Source: DRQF01 sp964559135
GTDB lineage: Bacteria; Planctomycetota; GCA-002687715; DRQF01
DNA length: 30,168 bases
Direction: 5' to 3'
Assembly: GCA_964559135.1 (NCBI GenBank)
Contig: CAZLGG010000046.1
Coordinates: 1 to 30,168, forward strand
The position numbers and the translations under genes are program-made. Numbering within the stretch: the first letter of the stretch is position 1; every line of letters begins with the position of its first letter. Under the pieces are notes generated by a model. The model worked only from the letters and a program-made list of their open reading frames with translations, searched no databases and was not told the DNA's origin. This document shows positions 7,309 to 16,139 of the stretch, one piece after another.

Positions 7309-7498
7309 GCCTCGACAAGAAAAAACTCGGGGCCGCTGCCGGGTGTGGTCACGGAACCGGATGTTTCTTCCTAGGTGGAAAAAGTTTCACTTCAGTCTCG
7401 ATTTCAGCCGATGAAAGTGGTGGAAGATGCGACGTCGGGCATCCAGCGCCGAGGGTGCGTCGCGAGAGTGAGAACACCAGCAGGAAGACACACCGACC

Positions 7499-8893
7499 AT
7501 GGCCGTCAGACCCAAACTGCATGTCGTCGATGCGGACGCTCCACAGTCCGAGGAGATCCGTCGTGCATTCGCCGCCGAGGGATTCGAGGTCACGACATCC
7601 TTGACGTTGAGAGAGGCAGGTCAAGCCCTCCAACGGTTTACGCCGAACGTTCTGATCGTCTCGGACGACCTCCCCGACGGTCGGGGGATCGACCTCATCA
7701 ATGATCCCAAGTTGAAGGAAGCCGGTTGCGTGGGCATCGCTCTCGTCCGGGATCCGTCGATCAGCGACGTGGTCGATGCCATGCGGAGGGGCGCCATCGA
7801 TGTCATCGAGAAGCCCGTCTTTGCCGGTCATCTCTCCGCGATCGTCGGCAAGGCACTGGCTGATCGCCGCCAAGTGAGAAGGCCCCGGCCGACCTCGACG
7901 AACCGCGATCAGCTCAAACGGCCCCCGATCGTGGGCCAGAGCGAACCCCTTCAGAAACTCCTCAGCGCCGTCGAACTCGTGACGAAGGCTCCGAGGAGCA
8001 CGGTCCTCATCCAAGGCGAGAGCGGTACGGGGAAAGAACTCATCGCCCGTGCCATCCACTTCGATGGCCCGCGACGGAGTCGTCCGTTCCTGGCCATCAA
8101 CTGCGCAACGCTCACCGAGAACCTCCTCGAGGCGGAGCTCTTCGGCTACGAGAAGGGAGCATTCACGGGAGCCCTCGCCAACGGCAAGAAGGGCCTTTTC
8201 GAAGCGGCTGACGGTGGAACCCTGTTCCTGGACGAAGTGGGCGAGCTCGCTCCTTCGCTTCAGGCGCGGCTCCTAAGAGTCCTTCAGGAGGGCAGCTTCA
8301 AACGAGTGGGCGGAGTCGAGGACATCCGAGTCGATGTCCGCGTCATTGCCGCCACGAACCGGGAACTGCGCAAGGAAGTCGATCTGGGAGGATTTCGCGC
8401 AGACCTTTTCTATCGCTTGGCCGTCGTTCCGATTCAGGTCCCGACGCTTCGGGAGCGCAAAGGCGACATCCCCCTCCTGGCCGAGCACTTCCTCTCCCGC
8501 TTCTCCGCAGAACTGGGGCGCGAGATTCGCGGGTTCTCATCGGACGCTCAGCAGAGACTCGCATCCTACTCCTGGCCGGGCAACATTCGTGAACTTCGGA
8601 ATGTCTGTGAGTACGCGGCCATCGTTTGCGACTCCGATATCATCGAGGCTCGCCATCTGACACTTCCGGATGACTCCCCCTCCGAGGAGAAGAAGTTCGA
8701 CAGCCTTCAACTCGAGGATATGAGCATCAAGAGCATGGAGAGTGAATTGATCCGCACAGTGCTCGGCGAGACGCGCTTCAACATCACGCGGGCGGCCGGG
8801 ATTCTCGGCATCAACCGCAGCACCCTCTACAACAAGATGAAGGATTATGGACTCCAAAGGGATCAGCGCGGGGGAATGCGGCGGACCGTCTGA
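7499..8893 (+). CDS. FleQ/FlrA-like sigma-54 activator with degenerate receiver
   Basis: This 464-residue cytoplasmic enhancer-binding protein has three domains. Residues 5-120 form a receiver-like fold, but the phosphoacceptor position is Ser55 (S-D-D-L-P), the usual acidic pair at strand 1 is D-A, and the conserved Thr is Val. Only Lys105 remains, so it is unlikely to be phosphorylated. Residues about 143-370 are the AAA+ domain with Walker A G173-E180, the sigma-54 contact loop G-A-F-T-G-A at 220-225 and Walker B G-G-T-L-F-L-D-E at 239-246. A Fis-type helix-turn-helix lies near 420-455. A non-phosphorylatable receiver is also found in FleQ, the flagellar master regulator of Pseudomonas. 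It sits 108 nt upstream of a sigma-54 promoter, its likely target. AGGAAG lies eleven bases before the ATG. Confidence 0.9.
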   Translation: MAVRPKLHVVDADAPQSEEIRRAFAAEGFEVTTSLTLREAGQALQRFTPNVLIVSDDLPDGRGIDLINDPKLKEAGCVGIALVRDPSISDVVDAMRRGAIDVIEKPVFAGHLSAIVGKALADRRQVRRPRPTSTNRDQLKRPPIVGQSEPLQKLLSAVELVTKAPRSTVLIQGESGTGKELIARAIHFDGPRRSRPFLAINCATLTENLLEAELFGYEKGAFTGALANGKKGLFEAADGGTLFLDEVGELAPSLQARLLRVLQEGSFKRVGGVEDIRVDVRVIAATNRELRKEVDLGGFRADLFYRLAVVPIQVPTLRERKGDIPLLAEHFLSRFSAELGREIRGFSSDAQQRLASYSWPGNIRELRNVCEYAAIVCDSDIIEARHLTLPDDSPSEEKKFDSLQLEDMSIKSMESELIRTVLGETRFNITRAAGILGINRSTLYNKMKDYGLQRDQRGGMRRTV

Positions 8894-8905
8894 TTCTTGG
8901 ACGGT
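8885..8905 (+). terminator. Weak hairpin at the end of the activator gene
   Basis: ACCGTC (8885-8890) pairs with GACGGT (8900-8905) across the stop codon. Further pairing of GCGGA (8881-8885) with TCCGC (8912-8916) is possible. Only a short TTCCT follows, so termination would be inefficient. Confidence 0.3.
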
Positions 8906-9001
8906 TTCCTGTCCGCGACACACCTGCGCCATTCCCGACGGAGTGATGCAAGTCGTCATGGGAAAGGGGATTGAACAGCTTTCGAGAACGATATCGGTCT
9001 T

Positions 9002-9017
9002 CGGCACGGAGCTTGCT
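9002..9017 (+). promoter_or_regulatory. Sigma-54 promoter of the main flagellar operon
   Basis: CGGCACG, four bases (GAGC) and TTGCT match the sigma-54 consensus TGGCACG-N4-TTGCW at all but the first base, with the obligatory GG and GC exactly ten bases apart. Transcription should begin near 9028, only a few bases before the first gene. The sigma-54 activator is encoded immediately upstream. Confidence 0.9.
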
Positions 9018-9034
9018 CCTACCGGTGACCAAGC

Positions 9035-9859
9035 ATGGGAATCATGAGCAAGAAGAGCCAAGAGAAGAACGAGTCCACGACGGAAGCACCCGAGGAAGCG
9101 GTCCAGCCCTCTCCGGTGCCCGAGGCGGAGCAACCCTCCGAGCCGGAGGCCCCGCCCGAGAAGCGCCGCTTGGTCGGTCGCCTCGTGTTGGCCGGTGCCT
9201 TCGTGGGTCAGGGCGCTCGAAACAAGAAGGTCGTGTCCTTTCTCTTGGCAGTCGTCATATTCGCCGGTCTGAGCGCTGTCATGGGAATTTGGGCGCCTCA
9301 ACGACTCAGTGAGACGGAGACCGACGACGAAGTCGCCGTCGAGGATCAGGAGACGCCCGCGACATCCACCTCAGCGGGTTCTCCCGCGTCCGAGGCTCTG
9401 AGTGCCCGCGAATTGATCGGGCTTGCGGAATCCGCATTGGCCGACGGCGCCCCCGAGCAGGCCCAGGAATTCCTCGACCAAGCCCGCGTGCGCGCGGACA
9501 CGAATTCGGTCACGTTGCAACGCGACCTCTACCTCACCTTGGCCGAAACGGCTGAACGGCTGGGGCACAAACTGCAAGCCTCCATTCATCAGGATTACGT
9601 CCGCCGACTCGAAGCATCGATCGGCGCTTCAATCCCGATCTTCCGCCAGGCCGAGGAGGCTTTGAAAGAAGGGCGGCTCTCCGAAGCCAGGGCGCTTTGT
9701 TATCGGTTTCTCCTGCGTCAGGGCGACCTCGAACTCGAGAAGGATGTCTGGGTCCGCCGTTGTCGCGCCACGTTGGCCAAGGTCGAGGAACTCACCTTTG
9801 CGGCGACGCCGGGACCCCGAAGAGAACTCCGCGACGAGATCGGAGGGCTCTTCCAATGA
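9035..9859 (+). CDS. Single-pass membrane protein with TPR-like periplasmic domain
   Basis: The 274-residue product belongs to no family I can name. Residues 1-45 are acidic and proline-rich and probably cytoplasmic. One transmembrane helix lies near 66-86. A Ser/Thr/Glu-rich linker (about 90-122) follows, then a helical periplasmic region (125-265) with TPR-like helix pairs (S-A-R-E-L-I-G-L-A-E-S-A-L-A-D-G and E-E-A-L-K-E-G-R-L-S-E-A-R-A-L). It is the first gene after the sigma-54 promoter. With transcription predicted at about 9028, the leader is only some 7 nt if ATG 9035 is used. ATG at 9044 (M-S-K-K) is a real alternative. It overlaps the next gene by four bases (ATGA). Its place in the operon implies a flagellar role; a PflB-like stator scaffold is one possibility, unproven. 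Confidence 0.75.
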   Translation: MGIMSKKSQEKNESTTEAPEEAVQPSPVPEAEQPSEPEAPPEKRRLVGRLVLAGAFVGQGARNKKVVSFLLAVVIFAGLSAVMGIWAPQRLSETETDDEVAVEDQETPATSTSAGSPASEALSARELIGLAESALADGAPEQAQEFLDQARVRADTNSVTLQRDLYLTLAETAERLGHKLQASIHQDYVRRLEASIGASIPIFRQAEEALKEGRLSEARALCYRFLLRQGDLELEKDVWVRRCRATLAKVEELTFAATPGPRRELRDEIGGLFQ

Positions 9860-11433
9860 GACTCTTCCTCCTTGCCATTCTCACGGGCTGCATGGCCGCC
9901 ATCCTCCCCGCCCAACAAGGAATCCATCGCTTCGAAGCGAAGAAGCTCGGTCGTCGGGAATTCCTCTTGACGGTCAAGGCCGGTGAGGTCCCCGCGATGG
10001 AGATCCTCTCCCGACTCGCCGAGGAAACGGGTCTTCGCTTGACTCTGGACGGAGGCCCCGATCTCTCTCGGATGCTCGACCAAAAAAAACTCGACATCCA
10101 CGTCGAAGCGGTTCCCATGGGAGAATTCGTCGAAATGATCGGCGGCGGGGTCGGCCTGCACTCGAAGATCAACAAGGAAACCGGCACGATCATCATCTCG
10201 CGACTTCCCTCGACCGATGCCCCGGAAGCCTTCGAGTTCTACAGAAAACAGGCCATCGACAGCTTGGTCGAAGCGTACGGAGGCGATTCGGACCCGGATA
10301 GCGAAGAGAAGCTTCTCCTCGCCAACGAGCGCCTATTCATCGCCGGGGGCGACTACGAAAACGCTCTCGAGGCGCTCGACAAGTACGTAGCAGCCTACAA
10401 GGGCGAACCCGACAAGGCTCCTTCGGCCTGCCTGGATGCCGCCCGATGCGCCTTGATCCTCAAACGCCCCACCGACGCCATTCGACTGACGGACATCTTC
10501 ATGCAGGAGTGGCCCCGTCACCCGGATACCGGCAAGGCACGCATTCTCCGTGCCAGGGCCCTCATGCTCCAAGGGAACATCTTGGGGGCCATGGCGATGC
10601 TCGAGAGCATGATCGGGACGACGAAACGGCATATGTTCAGTGACCGGGACGCCGTGACCGCCGAATTCATGCTGGCCAACCTGCATCACGAGCTGGGCGA
10701 GAATGAGAAAGCAGTTCGGATCCTCGGTGACATCAGTTGGCGTCACGACCCCGAGAAGACCCATGATCTTCTGGCACGGATACCCTTGTACCTGGGCATC
10801 TGCCGGCGTGCTGCCGGAGACCGCGTCGCCGCCGTGCGCGACTTCCGACTGGCTGCGCTCACAGTCAAGGAGAACGCGCTGCGCATTCGTGCGCTGATCG
10901 ACCTTGCCCAGACGTTTCTGGACATCGGTTCATCCTTCGAAGCTCTCGCGTCCATCAAGGTGGCGAAGCAACTCGATCCTGATCCCGTCGACTCCATCCG
11001 CCTGGAGAGGCTCGCGGCCCACGCGTTTCAGAATCTCGGCCTCGATATCAAGGGCTTGGACGTTCTGTTGACGCTTCTCGAAGCCCTCGAGAAGAAGGAC
11101 ATCCGGGTTCCCGATGTCCAGACGTCCATCAATGACGTCATCTCGGACCTGGGAGCCATGCTGACGGACCTCGGCGATTGGGATCGCGCCCTCGACGCCT
11201 TCCTGCGCCTGCGCAGCCAGGGCCGCGTCGAGCCGCGCGTCACGTGGATGATCGCTCGGTGCCGTTTCGAGACGGGCGCCTACCGCGAAGCCCTGTCCGA
11301 ATTGGAATCACTTCGGAAGGCCGCCAAGGATGAAAAGACCTTGCTCATGGCGCGACGCCTCGAGGGCGACTGCTACGAACGCATGGGTCTACACGAACTG
11401 GCCCTTCGAACCTGGCAGGAGGCCGGACGATGA
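9856..11433 (+). CDS. Exported STN-like domain plus TPR-repeat protein
   Basis: This 525-residue product is likely periplasmic or outer-membrane attached. The N-terminus is a short signal sequence. L-T-G-C at residues 9-12 resembles a lipobox but is very early, so cleavage after A-Q near 20 is equally possible. Residues about 36-116 resemble the STN domain of secretins and TonB receptors (F-L-L-T-V-K-A-G-E-V-P, L-S-R-L-A-E-E-T-G-L-R-L). From about 125 to the end there are helix pairs of TPR type (A-N-E-R-L-F-I-A-G-G-D-Y-E-N-A-L-E-A-L-D-K-Y and others). The ATG at 9856 overlaps the previous stop. A longer upstream frame exists, but the signal sequence fixes this start. I do not know a named homologue; operon context suggests a basal-body accessory protein. 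Confidence 0.78.
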   Translation: MRLFLLAILTGCMAAILPAQQGIHRFEAKKLGRREFLLTVKAGEVPAMEILSRLAEETGLRLTLDGGPDLSRMLDQKKLDIHVEAVPMGEFVEMIGGGVGLHSKINKETGTIIISRLPSTDAPEAFEFYRKQAIDSLVEAYGGDSDPDSEEKLLLANERLFIAGGDYENALEALDKYVAAYKGEPDKAPSACLDAARCALILKRPTDAIRLTDIFMQEWPRHPDTGKARILRARALMLQGNILGAMAMLESMIGTTKRHMFSDRDAVTAEFMLANLHHELGENEKAVRILGDISWRHDPEKTHDLLARIPLYLGICRRAAGDRVAAVRDFRLAALTVKENALRIRALIDLAQTFLDIGSSFEALASIKVAKQLDPDPVDSIRLERLAAHAFQNLGLDIKGLDVLLTLLEALEKKDIRVPDVQTSINDVISDLGAMLTDLGDWDRALDAFLRLRSQGRVEPRVTWMIARCRFETGAYREALSELESLRKAAKDEKTLLMARRLEGDCYERMGLHELALRTWQEAGR

Positions 11434-12293
11434 GGAGGAGCACACTGTTGATCCTCGTAGCCTTTCTCGCCCAAGGGGCGGCCGGTCAACAGGCGCCGTT
11501 TGGCGAAGGATTCGGACGCCGCATCTCCCAGGTCTTGGAAGATCTCGCGCCGCTCACGCGGTCAGACCTCACGCTGGGCGACCTGGCCGACGCCGCCACG
11601 AGAGCCATCCAGTCCGTGGACAAGGAGAAGGTCGAGTCTCTCAACAGAAGCATTGAGGAGCTTCGTCGGGAAGAGGATGACATCCTCCAGACGGTGAAAG
11701 ATCTCGAAGACGGGCTCCCCGTGGATCCCGAGTTGGACCTTCCGCCTCTCGTTCCCGGAGACGACATCGGTCCCGATGCCCTGGATCGGGAGCTTGCGGT
11801 GCTCACGGCTCAGGAGGCCCGAATCATTGAGCTCGAGCGCCAACGGCAGTTGGACATCCTCGCGAAACGAGCGCAACGGCAAGCGCGACGGCCCACGGCC
11901 TTCTCGAGGGCACTGCTCAGCGCCCTGACCGAGTTCCCGGAATTCACTTCCGATGAGGGCGCGGAGTCACCCGTCGCCGGGGAACCCGCGTTTCCCGATC
12001 GGGTGGCGAGAGTCCTGTTTCGCACCGGGGACTTCGCCGGAGCGCTCCGGAACTTCCGCAAGATCGCTTCCGACACGTGGACGCGGAAAGACACGTGGAT
12101 GGTGGCCCGATGCCTGCAGGAGGTCGGAAAGAACGGCGAAGCCATCGAGGTCGTCGACCGCGCCCTCGAAGCGGCGGGTGCCGAGTCCACCGGATTCTGG
12201 TTGGAACGATTGAGAACACTGAAGAGCTTCTTGGAAAAGGACGCCGTCGTGTCGGAACTGTTGAAAGCGCCCGATGAGGAGGAGAATCGATGA
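11430..12293 (+). CDS. Exported coiled-coil/TPR-like protein
   Basis: The 287-residue product has a signal peptide (residues 1-19, ending A-A-G-Q). A charged helical stretch predicted to be coiled coil (about 65-95) follows, then a proline-rich acidic linker (95-113), another helical E/R/Q-rich stretch (115-145) and a C-terminal TPR-like region (185-275; R-V-L-F-R-T-G-D-F-A-G-A-L-R-N-F-R-K-I). It overlaps both neighbours by four bases (ATGA), so translation of three exported or membrane TPR genes and the sensor kinase is coupled. No enzyme motif is visible. It probably works with the two preceding proteins in the periplasm. The family is unrecognised. Confidence 0.75.
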   Translation: MRRSTLLILVAFLAQGAAGQQAPFGEGFGRRISQVLEDLAPLTRSDLTLGDLADAATRAIQSVDKEKVESLNRSIEELRREEDDILQTVKDLEDGLPVDPELDLPPLVPGDDIGPDALDRELAVLTAQEARIIELERQRQLDILAKRAQRQARRPTAFSRALLSALTEFPEFTSDEGAESPVAGEPAFPDRVARVLFRTGDFAGALRNFRKIASDTWTRKDTWMVARCLQEVGKNGEAIEVVDRALEAAGAESTGFWLERLRTLKSFLEKDAVVSELLKAPDEEENR

Positions 12294-13545
12294 CCCCCAT
12301 TGAGAACGAAGCGACGGCCGTTGCAGGCCCGGAAGCTCCTCCCCCGACGCGCCTGGAGATCCAACGCCTCGAGGAAAGTTTCCGTCAATTCACGCGGACG
12401 ACACGCGATCTCGAGTCTGCATACAAGACCCTGTCTCGCCGGGCGAAGCGGATCGATGGCGAACTCCAGCGCACGAACTGCGAGCTCCATCGCAAGCTCG
12501 CCGAACTCGAAGAGGTGACGAGCACTCAAAAGGACATCCTCGACGCCCTCCCGGACGGGGTTGTCGTGATCAACGCGGCCGACGAGGTCATCTGCGTGAA
12601 CCCGGCCGCCGAACGCATCTTGGGGCGCCCCGCCGAGGAGATCCGTGGGCGGTCGCGACAAGCCGTTGTCGGCCCGACGGGAGACACCCTCCTTGCCGGC
12701 GCTCTCGAGAATCGACCGCGCGGGCGCATCGAGAGAGACGTGACGACCCTTGACGGGTCCGTCCGCCACATCGTCTACACGTCCGCGCCCTTGCCCGCGG
12801 GATGCGAACTCCAGGTCTTGACCGACCGAACGGTCGCATCTCGCCTGCGTCAACAGATCAACCGATTGGACACACTTGCCGCGCTGGGTGAAATGGCCGC
12901 GGGGGTCGCTCACGAGATCCGGAACCCTCTCAACGGAATCGACGGATTCGCGGCGCTTCTGGGTCGTGAACTCACATCGGGCGGAGAGAACGAAGACGTC
13001 TCCCGTTACGCAGCTCGCATTCGCCGGGGTGTCAGCGAAATCAACGCCATCGTATCGAATCTCTTGGGATTCGCCGCACCTCAGGGTCTGCAGAATGGGC
13101 GCGTGGACTTGCACCGTCTCCTGTCTTCGGTGTGTACAGAAGCGCAGGAATTCGCACCCGAAGGTGTCTCCATACGCTTCCGCCCACAGGTCGAGCATGC
13201 GGTCGAGGTCGAGGGCGACACGGTCAAGCTCCGTGTGGTCTTCCTGAACCTCGTCCGCAACGCGGTGGAAGCCGTCCACGAAGACGGCTCCGTGGAAGTG
13301 ACCCTCGAGGTCGAAGGTAACAAGCTGATCGTTCGGGTCTGCGACGACGGCCCAGGGCTGGCGCCGACGATGCGATTCAAACTCTTCCGTCCTTTCAGCA
13401 CCACCAAGGCGCAGGGGACAGGACTCGGCCTCGCGATCGCGCACAAGGTCACCGCACTGCATGGGGGGACCATCGAACACGAGGAATCCGTAAGCGGGTG
13501 CACCTTCCGGGTTGAACTCCCGGCCGCCATCGAGGAGACGAACGA

Positions 13546-13549
<4 letters not shown>
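12290..13549 (+). CDS. FleS/FlrB-like soluble sensor histidine kinase
   Basis: This 419-residue kinase has no transmembrane segment, so it should sense a cytoplasmic cue. The N-terminal 15-85 is coiled coil. A PAS domain follows (about 88-185; I-L-D-A-L-P-D-G-V-V-V-I-N). The HisKA H-box A-G-V-A-H-E-I-R-N-P-L-N has phospho-acceptor His208. The ATPase N-box N-L-V-R-N-A-V-E-A-V, G1 box D-D-G-P-G-L and G2 box G-T-G-L-G-L-A-I-A are all intact. It overlaps the response regulator by four bases, making a cognate pair. This layout (PAS, no TM, next to a sigma-54 regulator inside flagellar genes) matches FleS of Pseudomonas and FlrB of Vibrio. A strong GGAGG site precedes the ATG. Confidence 0.92.
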
Positions 13550-14931
<1,382 letters not shown>

Positions 14932-14989
14932 GGGCGCGTCCCGCGGCGAAACGAGAGAGTCGCCTCGGACGCAGTCAGGAGAGAGAGAG

Positions 14990-15352
14990 ATGGACCTTTT
15001 CAATCAGAACATCGACCTCGTTTCGCGGATGCTTTCCGCGAGCACGCGGCGTCACGAAGTCATCGCGACCAACCTCGCCAACATCAACGTGCCCAACTAC
15101 AAGGCGCGGGAGTTTCGATTCGACGAGGCCTTCGAGAGCGCCTTGGCCTCCGGCGACGTGGACCGCGCCCTGGAAGTTTCCGGCGAAGTGGTGATCGACG
15201 ATGACGCCCCCGTCAAGGCCGACGGGAACAGCGTTCGAATGGATCGAGAGTTCGGGAAACTCCAGAAGAACCAGCTCGCCTTCGGATTCTATGCCGGAAT
15301 CCTCCAGCAACGTCTGGCAACGATGCGACGGGCGATCTCAGGGAACGCCTGA
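14990..15352 (+). CDS. flgB: Flagellar proximal rod protein FlgB
   Basis: FlgB is a 120-residue component of the proximal rod, exported through the flagellar system. The N-terminal rod signature is evident (H-E-V-I-A-T-N-L-A-N-I-N-V-P-N-Y-K-A), as is the C-terminal helix ending G-I-L-Q-Q-R-L-A-T-M-R-R-A-I. The family is about 110-140 residues. ATG at 14990 follows a GAGAGAGAGAG run; upstream in-frame extension is not needed. The 58-nt gap from the response regulator shows no promoter, so it should be transcribed from the upstream sigma-54 promoter. Confidence 0.95.
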   Translation: MDLFNQNIDLVSRMLSASTRRHEVIATNLANINVPNYKAREFRFDEAFESALASGDVDRALEVSGEVVIDDDAPVKADGNSVRMDREFGKLQKNQLAFGFYAGILQQRLATMRRAISGNA

Positions 15353-15372
15353 ACGCAAGGGAGAGAACAGTC

Positions 15373-15807
15373 ATGAACCTCAACGGAATCTTCAAAGGAA
15401 TGACGCTGAGCGGATCCGGGATGGCGGCCGAGGCGGCACGACTCGACGTGATCGCTCGCAACATCGCCAACGCCAATGTGGTCGCCAACGCCGACGGCGA
15501 GCCCTACCGCCGCCAGGACGTGATCTTCGAAACCGTCATGGACGATGCCCTCGACCGCGACACGGTGAAGGGCGAGGTCCGCGTCGTCGAGACCGCGACG
15601 GACTTCGAGACTCCGCTCAAGGAAGTCTACGACCCAAGCCATCCCCTCGCCGACCCGAAGACGGGAATCGTGAAGCATTCGAACGTGAACATGGCCTTCG
15701 AGATGGTCGATCTCATGTCCGCAAGCCGGGCTTACGAGGCCAATCTGAAGGCTCTTGGCGCCTATCGCGACATGCTCCGACAGGCCCTGAGATTGTTGGA
15801 GGCGTGA
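15373..15807 (+). CDS. flgC: Flagellar proximal rod protein FlgC
   Basis: FlgC is a 144-residue rod protein partnering FlgB. The N-terminal rod motif is D-V-I-A-R-N-I-A-N-A-N-V (about 25-36). The C-terminal N-V-N-M-A-F-E-M-V-D-L-M-S-A-S-R-A-Y-E-A-N segment is diagnostic for FlgC/FlgG-type rod proteins. The length is normal (about 135-150). A GGGAGAG site lies upstream of the ATG. The gene is 20 nt after flgB and 1 nt before fliE. Confidence 0.96.
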   Translation: MNLNGIFKGMTLSGSGMAAEAARLDVIARNIANANVVANADGEPYRRQDVIFETVMDDALDRDTVKGEVRVVETATDFETPLKEVYDPSHPLADPKTGIVKHSNVNMAFEMVDLMSASRAYEANLKALGAYRDMLRQALRLLEA

Positions 15808-15808
15808 C

Positions 15809-16123
15809 ATGAGCGCTCTCGATGTCAATGCGGCCGCGGCACGCATCCAGGCCGAATTCCAGAAGGTGGGGCGGACAGCGCCCAAGAGCAAGGGTGGGGA
15901 CGACGCGTCGTTCGGGAAGATCCTCAATGAGGTCCTCACGGATGCCAACGCCAAGCAGCTGGAAGCGGACCAGTCCGTGCAGAGCCTTCTTGCCGGCGAA
16001 ACGCAGGACGTGAATCAGGTCATGGTGGCCATGGCGAAAGCCGATGTGAGCTTCCGCATGATGCTGGAGGTGCGCAACAAGCTCATTGACGCCTACCAGG
16101 AAGTCATGCGGATGCAGGTCTGA
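15809..16123 (+). CDS. fliE: MS-ring/rod junction protein FliE
   Basis: This 104-residue protein joins the MS ring to the rod and is the first rod protein exported. The C-terminal FliE motif is clear (V-N-Q-V-M-V-A-M-A-K-A-D-V-S-F-R-M-M-L then R-N-K-L-I-D-A-Y-Q-E-V-M-R-M). The N-terminus is low complexity, as usual. Its ribosome site (GGAGG) lies in the end of flgC, one base separates the genes, and fliF begins 16 nt later. Confidence 0.95.
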   Translation: MSALDVNAAAARIQAEFQKVGRTAPKSKGGDDASFGKILNEVLTDANAKQLEADQSVQSLLAGETQDVNQVMVAMAKADVSFRMMLEVRNKLIDAYQEVMRMQV

Positions 16124-16139
16124 AAGATAGGGGAATCCT

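Larger units (their letters stand above)
7163..7498. other. Divergent regulatory region between flagellin and the sigma-54 activator
   Basis: This 336-nt stretch holds no credible gene. It contains the fliC sigma-28-type promoter (7282-7308), a perfect 10-bp hairpin in the fliC leader (7198-7224) and an imperfect palindrome at about 7374-7389 (GTGGAAAAAGTTTCAC). I see no strong promoter for the plus-strand activator gene. The palindrome could be an operator for that gene. Confidence 0.6.

Noticed and set aside
7374..7426. Sigma-28-like boxes on the plus strand (AAAAAGTTT and GCCGATGA)
   Set aside because: The spacer is 19 nt instead of 11. At the correct spacing the -35 reads CACTTCAG, so it is not a convincing promoter for the activator gene.
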